A stretch of DNA of 64,000 nt from Camillea tinctor (Eukaryota > Ascomycota > Sordariomycetes > Xylariales > Xylariaceae), in NCBI GenBank assembly GCA_022578605.1, contig MU394058.1, positions 909,591-973,590 on the forward strand, given 5' to 3'. The position numbers and the translations under genes were made by a program. Below are positions 58,627 to 64,000 of this stretch, piece after piece. The first letter of the stretch is position 1, and every line of letters starts with the position of its first letter. The notes under the pieces were generated by a model. That model had not been told where the DNA came from. It saw only the letters and a list, made by a program, of their open reading frames with translations, and made no database searches.

Positions 58627-61600
58627 TGTACGCGAGAGAGAAGAAGAATAGAAAGGTAGCATCCAGTGTGCTACTAGTGAAGAAATCCGGAGGGTTACTT
58701 TTTTTCTTTTTCTTTCAGTTTGGAGAAGAGTCGAGATGATACGGCACGTAAAGTGAAGCAACAAGGTAAAAGTCAAGAGCTGGCGAGGGGGGTTGGATTT
58801 ATGATCGAATTTGACGTTAGACTTGGAGAAACTCGGGAAGACTTGGAGGCGACTGGAGATACCCTGGACTCTTTGTAAGGAGAATTAAACCCTCTTTTTC
58901 TCCTCCCCCTAAGTATGTAATGGTCTGGGTCGAAACAAGAGATATGGGGCTTCTCGGTACAACTAGGCGGGGAAGAGATTAAGGCGAGCTGATAGGATAC
59001 AAGTGCCTATCAGGAAATTCGTATGAACGGGGCTCTTCTGTCCATTCGGTTATCTTGCGACAAATCACCTAACCTATGTACGTTAGTTACATAAGTGAAA
59101 GTACATACTTCAAATGAGCCTCAGCAATGCATCATGTGGGAAAGAGAAGAGCTTTGGAGATTAGTACATGTAGCAGGGTCCAATTCTAATTTCTGGGTTT
59201 ACAGCTGTCCTCGTAAAAGGAAAAAAAAAAGATGGAAAAGGAAAGAAAAAGAAAAAGAAAAGAAAGAAAACAAACCATGGGTTTGTTAATTCCCCCGAAG
59301 CTTCAGGGTTGTCAACCAATCCAGTAAATAAGCAGCACGACGGCGGTTGCCATTGGTGTTCCCCGACAATGTACAAAATATTTATAACTCACCACTTGTC
59401 AGCTCGTGAGACCTGGGGCGCGAAACTATTAGAATTCAAAATACACAATCCTGACAAGTCAGCTTTTAGCGTATAAGAGAGGGGCAAGGCAAAGACCATA
59501 GGCAAAGGCGAAAGGAGGAGGAAGAAGACAGATAGTCTGTCGTCTTATACATTCTTATAGGTATGAATCGGACGTAACCTACATGTAAGCTGGTACATAA
59601 GTTGGTATGTAACTAAAATGAGGAGCATCGATGTAAAATGCAGACCGGCCTGGTTGTCATATAGCCCTATACGATTAGAACAAGTTAAAAAAAGTGCAAA
59701 CCCCTCCCTCTCCCCAATCGGATATCACCACCCATCGAACGATGTGAAATAATCTTGTGGTCGTACGAAAAGGAATTGTTTTCTTTACCACGTAGTATGG
59801 GTGTGCGTATTATGTATTAGATATCACCTTTAGTTAGGACGATCCACGTCGATAAACTCGATCCGAACCTTTCTCCCTCTCTCTCATGAATGTCGGTGTA
59901 TTCGTATGTTCGTTTGCCTATACGCAGGATTAGATAGGTCAATAAGGTACAGTGCATACCTAACCTAGCCAGTATGTATTGTACGTACCTAGGTAGTATC
60001 TATAGGTGATATGTCAGTGTAGCATATGCATGTATGTACCTAGGTATGTATGTATTGTACATATGGCAACAGTCTGTACCTATCTGTAATGTTACTTGCT
60101 GACTTATGCTGATGGATCCATTCCCTTCTTCTCCCTGGTTGCGTATAAACAATCAATATGTAAGTAAGTAATCAGGTATGTATGTATCAGCCTAACGGAT
60201 GGCACGATTAAGCGCAAGACCTAAAATTCACATGTTCTTCGCGTCTAGGTGACGAGAGACCCCTGCGGCCTAGACCAGAAAAAAACCACCGGTAGAGGGA
60301 TGCGAAGTATTGGAGTCGCACAGAATCGATCTGCAGTCTTAAAACGTCGGACAAGATGGCTAAGTGTGCGGATAGACGGGATGGAAAGGTATGATATGCG
60401 AGTCATTGGTCCATCAGAATGTTCCGCTCGCCACAGACTTACAAATAAAACAATCCAGCAGACGTTCCTACAAGCCATTCGGTTACATGCATCCACTGCG
60501 GAACACCTGGGCTTGGGAAAAGATAAACCTGGCAATAAAGACTAGGAGAGCCCAAAAAAGCAAGCCGCTGCTATCGCCGCCGCCGCCGAAGCTGGCAAAG
60601 CTGGCGGGAATGGAAGGGAATGGATAGGCAGCGTAGGTATACTATATGGTAGAGGAGGAGTTAAATCATCCAACCAGAGGGCTGATGGCAAGAAAAAAGG
60701 ACTAACCGCAGCATCCGCTCGTCCCCATTTTCATGACCATGACACTAGTCTTATACATAAGATATACCTAATGCCTATTACTATTGCTAGCTAAGGCGAG
60801 AGGGGTTGGCTCGTTTCCTTCTCACCTACGACTTAGCATCCACTTGCCCTATAATTATTATGTGTGCATGTTCTCCAATGGCCAATATGAACCCAAGCCT
60901 GCGGATGCCAAGGCATGCAGCTCCCGGATCTGGCATTAGCACAGTTCAAGATAACGTGCTAAGTCGTCGTTGCATCGCCCTCATTCATCTCCGTATTCCG
61001 CATTGGTAATATGAGAGGAGGGAGTACAACATATAAGCTTGGTCTGCGAGAGGAAGGCAGAATGGTAAAAGAGACGAGTCGGATCTTTTGGTACGGATAG
61101 ATATGTATGTAACCACGCCAGAGCCGGCCAAAGATCGATTTGATGCTGCAAGCATATGATGTACGGTATGTCTTGTACATTAGCAGCCCACCCAACCCGA
61201 GCCGACGGATCGACAATCCATCGTCGAATATGATACCTTTCTTTTTTTGAGGGGGGGGGGCGCATTTCTCTCAGGATGAGCGACATGGTTTATGGTAAGA
61301 ATACCTAAGATGATGAAAAAAGGAGAAAAGGCGGAGTAAAAACAAACCAGCTGAAGATGATAAGAGAAAAGAAACAAGGGCCTTAGAAATAGAGAAATGA
61401 TTACGAAATACGCAAAGCAACCAGGTAGGTAGTAAATAGTCAAGTAAAGCGACATGCGAAGGGACCCAAAGCTTATATAAGTATTCCATACCTACCATCA
61501 AGCTGATTTAGCTAATATGCAGTGATGCTTGGTGTAAACTCAAACTTCCCTTGTTAGAAGTGAATTAAAACACAAGCCCGGGTAGTACATACACACATAC

Positions 61601-62111
61601 ATATAGACACACTACCTCTTCTCTAGAGCACAAGGGAAAGGACGAGGAGGAAGGGTCGAAGGGAGGAAAGGAAAGGAGAGATAAATAAATAAATAAAAAT
61701 ACATGTACCACATTGAACAAAGTACCCACACCCTTGTCGCCATGTGGTGGTGACACACAGGCGGCACACACATATACCATACCACACACCATACTACACA
61801 TCACATACCACACGCACTACCTGACCTAACCTACCTAGTACATCCCATAGGTAGTACACAAACTCTGAGCAACTCACTTACACACAACTTAAACATCCAT
61901 ACCCTCCTAATTATTCCTTCCTCCCGTTCTAGGATTTTCGGGAACGGGGGTTCCCTGCCAAGACCATCCATCTCATCTGTTTCTAGGCCGAACTGCCGTA
62001 AGTTTCCTTCTACTACTTCCTTCTACTTACACTAATACGTACCTATGTAGGTCCCTTATTCTCCCCCTTCCCCCATTCCTTCAAGACACATCATACTACT
62101 TAACCTAGGCA

Positions 62112-62112
<1 letters not shown>

Positions 62113-62148
<36 letters not shown>

Positions 62149-62164
62149 TATATATATATATATA
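62113..62164. repeat. Compound (CA)15 and (AT)9 repeat
   Basis: Fifteen CA units (62113-62142) followed after TAG by about nine AT units. Confidence 0.9.
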
Positions 62165-63468
62165 CAAAGCGGATCAGGTATAGGCAAACTTCCTATGTAT
62201 CCTACCCTCCTTTCTCCCCCCTCTTGTAGTCTTTTTAGGCTCACTGCTTCCGCAGCTCGGCTCGCTCGCTTACGCCCACCCACCACAGAGCTTACTCCAT
62301 TGTTTATCAATCTAGGCACACCCCCTACATCCGTCCTAGTATAGGTCAGATAGATCTCGACGGACATACACATGCGTACATACCTACATAGCTGGGTTAT
62401 ATACCTACATGCCCCTACACTACATATTATACCTTATCTTCCCCTTTTCGTCTCCATCCCCTTTCTATTACCGAACGAACCTACAACGGCTTGCATGAAC
62501 CCCATAGCAGAAGCAGCTATATGCATCTTTCCCTGTTATACAGCATCTGGTTTGATCTATATTGGTAATAAAATGACTTGGGCGGAGAGATAAACTACCT
62601 ACACGTTGAGATGGGAACAGATTAGACCCCTCCCCTTCCCCTTCCTGATACATACACAATACATTGGTTGTCAAAAAAGGAGAAGAAGCGCAAGCAAAAG
62701 AAGAAAAAAAAAAAAGGAAAAGAAAAAACGCGCAATGCCTAATTCTAGAACAGGTTATATATACATGAGAGAAAAAAATATGTTCTAGATCCCCCTCCAA
62801 CTTGTCGGGATCACCGATTATCACACAGCAAGACAGGAAAAAAAATCCCATGTTGCAATGTGGATCAACTAGGTGAGTATCAGGTTTAAGACATAGAAGG
62901 AACATCAGAAACACCTGATATTACCCTCACTTCTTTTTTTTTCTTCTTCCCCCTCATTTCTATCAAAGCTACCTGCTTAGCTGTCTTACTGCGGGTATTG
63001 TTTTTTTTTTACGAGTCCTGTGTCGCATTCCCCGGATTTATATGCATGGAGAGGAAGAGGGGATCAGAGGTGCAAGACACGCCGGTCGAGAAAAAAAAAG
63101 GGGGGGAGATAACAAAAACAAGCGTATGAGTAAGCTTTTAGAAACCAGCCGGTTTTGCAATTTTTGTTTTTATTTTATTTTATTTTTTGTTTTAATTTTC
63201 AAAGGTAACTGTAGTTAAGAGGGGATAGATGAATACTTGTAGCTATCGATAACTCATAACTCACTCCTCAGATGACCTTGCTCTGATCACTAGGAAACCG
63301 GTCTAGACTGCGGATATTCAGGGTCATCAGACATTTTACACATCCGATATTCCCCATTCCCTCTTCCGCCTTCCTCTACCTTCCGCACCTCTAGTTCTTC
63401 ACCATCCCTCACGTAACCCTACCCTCCCCCCCCTCTCTATATCGCCCTTCACTCTCGCCCATCCCTTT

Positions 63469-63747
63469 TTACTGAGTCGGCATCCTCTCGAAAGTCGTCG
63501 AGCCCTCGATCTCGCCGAGCCACGACGCGCGGCGCACGCAGAAGAGCTCCGCCTGCGGCCGGAACGCGTCCTTGGGCCCGTCGATCGCGCCCACGGGCAC
63601 GACCGTGTACTCCCGCTTGGTGCGCAGCTTCCCCGTCACCGGGCACCCGCACCGCGCGCAGAACGACCGCTCCAGCACGTTGCCCGACTCCGGGCTCGTG
63701 TCCTCGTACGTGCGCAGCGTCTCCGCCGCCGAGGCCATGACTACTTG
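63469..63747 (-). CDS. GFA-family (glutathione-dependent formaldehyde-activating-like) protein, last exon
   Basis: The C-terminal exon of a small zinc-binding protein of the GFA/CENP-V fold. An acceptor CTTAG at 63752-63748 begins the exon in the frame QVVMASAAETLRTYEDTSPE. The pattern RTYEDTSPESGNVLERSFCARCGCPV has the conserved Glu-Asn spacing and the CxxC zinc ligands (CARC) that define the family; FRPQAELFCVRRASWL and a TFERMP end match the usual C-terminus. The ATG at 63738 is internal and not the real start. Earlier exons, with the other CxC/CxxC zinc ligands, must lie to the right, but 63760-64000 is dominated by polyG and no exon could be read there. Enzyme activity is unproven; most family members have unknown substrates. 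Confidence 0.72.
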   Translation of the reverse strand, partial: QVVMASAAETLRTYEDTSPESGNVLERSFCARCGCPVTGKLRTKREYTVVPVGAIDGPKDAFRPQAELFCVRRASWLGEIEGSTTFERMPTQ

Positions 63748-63846
63748 CTAAGAAGACGGAATGGTTAGTTTGGGCTCAGCGGCGTGGGGAGGGGGGCCAT
63801 GGGTAAGCGAGCAAGCTGCTCGGGTTTCTGAGAGGATTTGTCCGGG

Positions 63847-63870
63847 CGGGGGGGGGGGGGGGGGCCGGGG

Positions 63871-63904
<34 letters not shown>
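63847..63904. repeat. Poly(G) low-complexity tract
   Basis: Almost uninterrupted G for 58 bases with a few C. Similar in kind to the homopolymers at the gap near 41460, so the length is doubtful. Confidence 0.85.
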
Positions 63905-63907
<3 letters not shown>

Positions 63908-64000
63908 GAGCGTGGGATTGCGGTGACCGGTGGGCGTTGACGGCGGGCCAGTGGGGGGATTGTGTTGGAGGGGGCGGTTGAGGCGGGCTGTGGTGCGAGG

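Larger units (their letters stand above)
54855..63468. other. Gene-poor region, 8.6 kb
   Basis: Between the start of SCH9 (-) and the 3' end of the GFA-family gene (-). No long ORF with a recognisable motif. The first ~2.3 kb is probably the SCH9 leader and promoter: from 56770 to 57120 the minus strand is strongly pyrimidine-rich, and a candidate short exon sits at 56434-56494. Farther right are polyA (57466-57494), TA/TG and CA/TA microsatellites and many GTACCTAGGTA-type words (59930-60060, 61430, 61830, 62040, 62370). A 470-base frame at 56524-56994 (-) is low-complexity. No tRNA or other RNA gene is seen. Confidence 0.5.

Noticed and set aside
60355..60375. A-box-like TGGCTAAGTG of a possible tRNA
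   Set aside because: No B box within about 60 bases and the ends do not pair.

Overview
The window looks like nuclear DNA of a filamentous ascomycete (Pezizomycotina, most likely a Sordariomycete). The genes carry one to three short introns, mostly 55-440 bp, with GTAAGT-like donors. They encode typical fungal housekeeping proteins and are separated by long, AT-richer intergenic stretches full of microsatellites and short TAGGTAGGT/ACCTACCT words. There is no sign of bacterial operons, CRISPR arrays or phage genes. Family names rest on protein motifs read by eye; no database search was possible.

Layout from left to right. 1-1505 (-) is the 5' part of an F-box/leucine-rich protein that runs off the left edge. 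6222-9839 (-) is an SNF2-family helicase. 10850-13508 (-) is a conserved fungal protein of unknown function. 16618-17667 (-) is an aldo/keto reductase of the pyridoxal-reductase type. 19544-20971 (+) is a Dus4-like tRNA dihydrouridine synthase. 22645-24242 (-) is a cyclin of the transcription/CTD-kinase class. 25007-26629 (-) is the U4/U6 snRNP WD40 protein Prp4. 26933-27751 is a compact LTR-bounded element. 28592-30418 (+) is a secreted GH27 alpha-galactosidase. 32338-33939 (+) is a Psk1/S6K-like AGC kinase preceded by a 48-codon ORF. 41373-43196 (+) is a secreted or membrane DOMON plus cytochrome b561 protein whose first intron holds an assembly gap. 44380-45552 (-) is an F-box-like protein. 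47365-48169 (+) is mitochondrial ATP synthase subunit h. 52090-54854 (-) is the Sch9 AGC kinase with a C2 region. 63469-63747 (-) is the last exon of a GFA-family protein that runs toward the right edge.

The genes do not form an evident metabolic cluster. They cover RNA biology (Prp4, Dus4, transcription cyclin), nutrient signalling (two S6K-related AGC kinases about 18 kb apart), energy metabolism (ATP synthase subunit h) and secreted or redox functions (alpha-galactosidase, DOMON-b561, AKR). The most unusual items are the non-coding LTR element (two identical 124-bp TG...CA repeats flanked by the 4-bp duplication GCAC), the coding-like short ORF in the leader of the Psk1-like kinase, and two gene-poor regions of about 7.4 and 8.6 kb.
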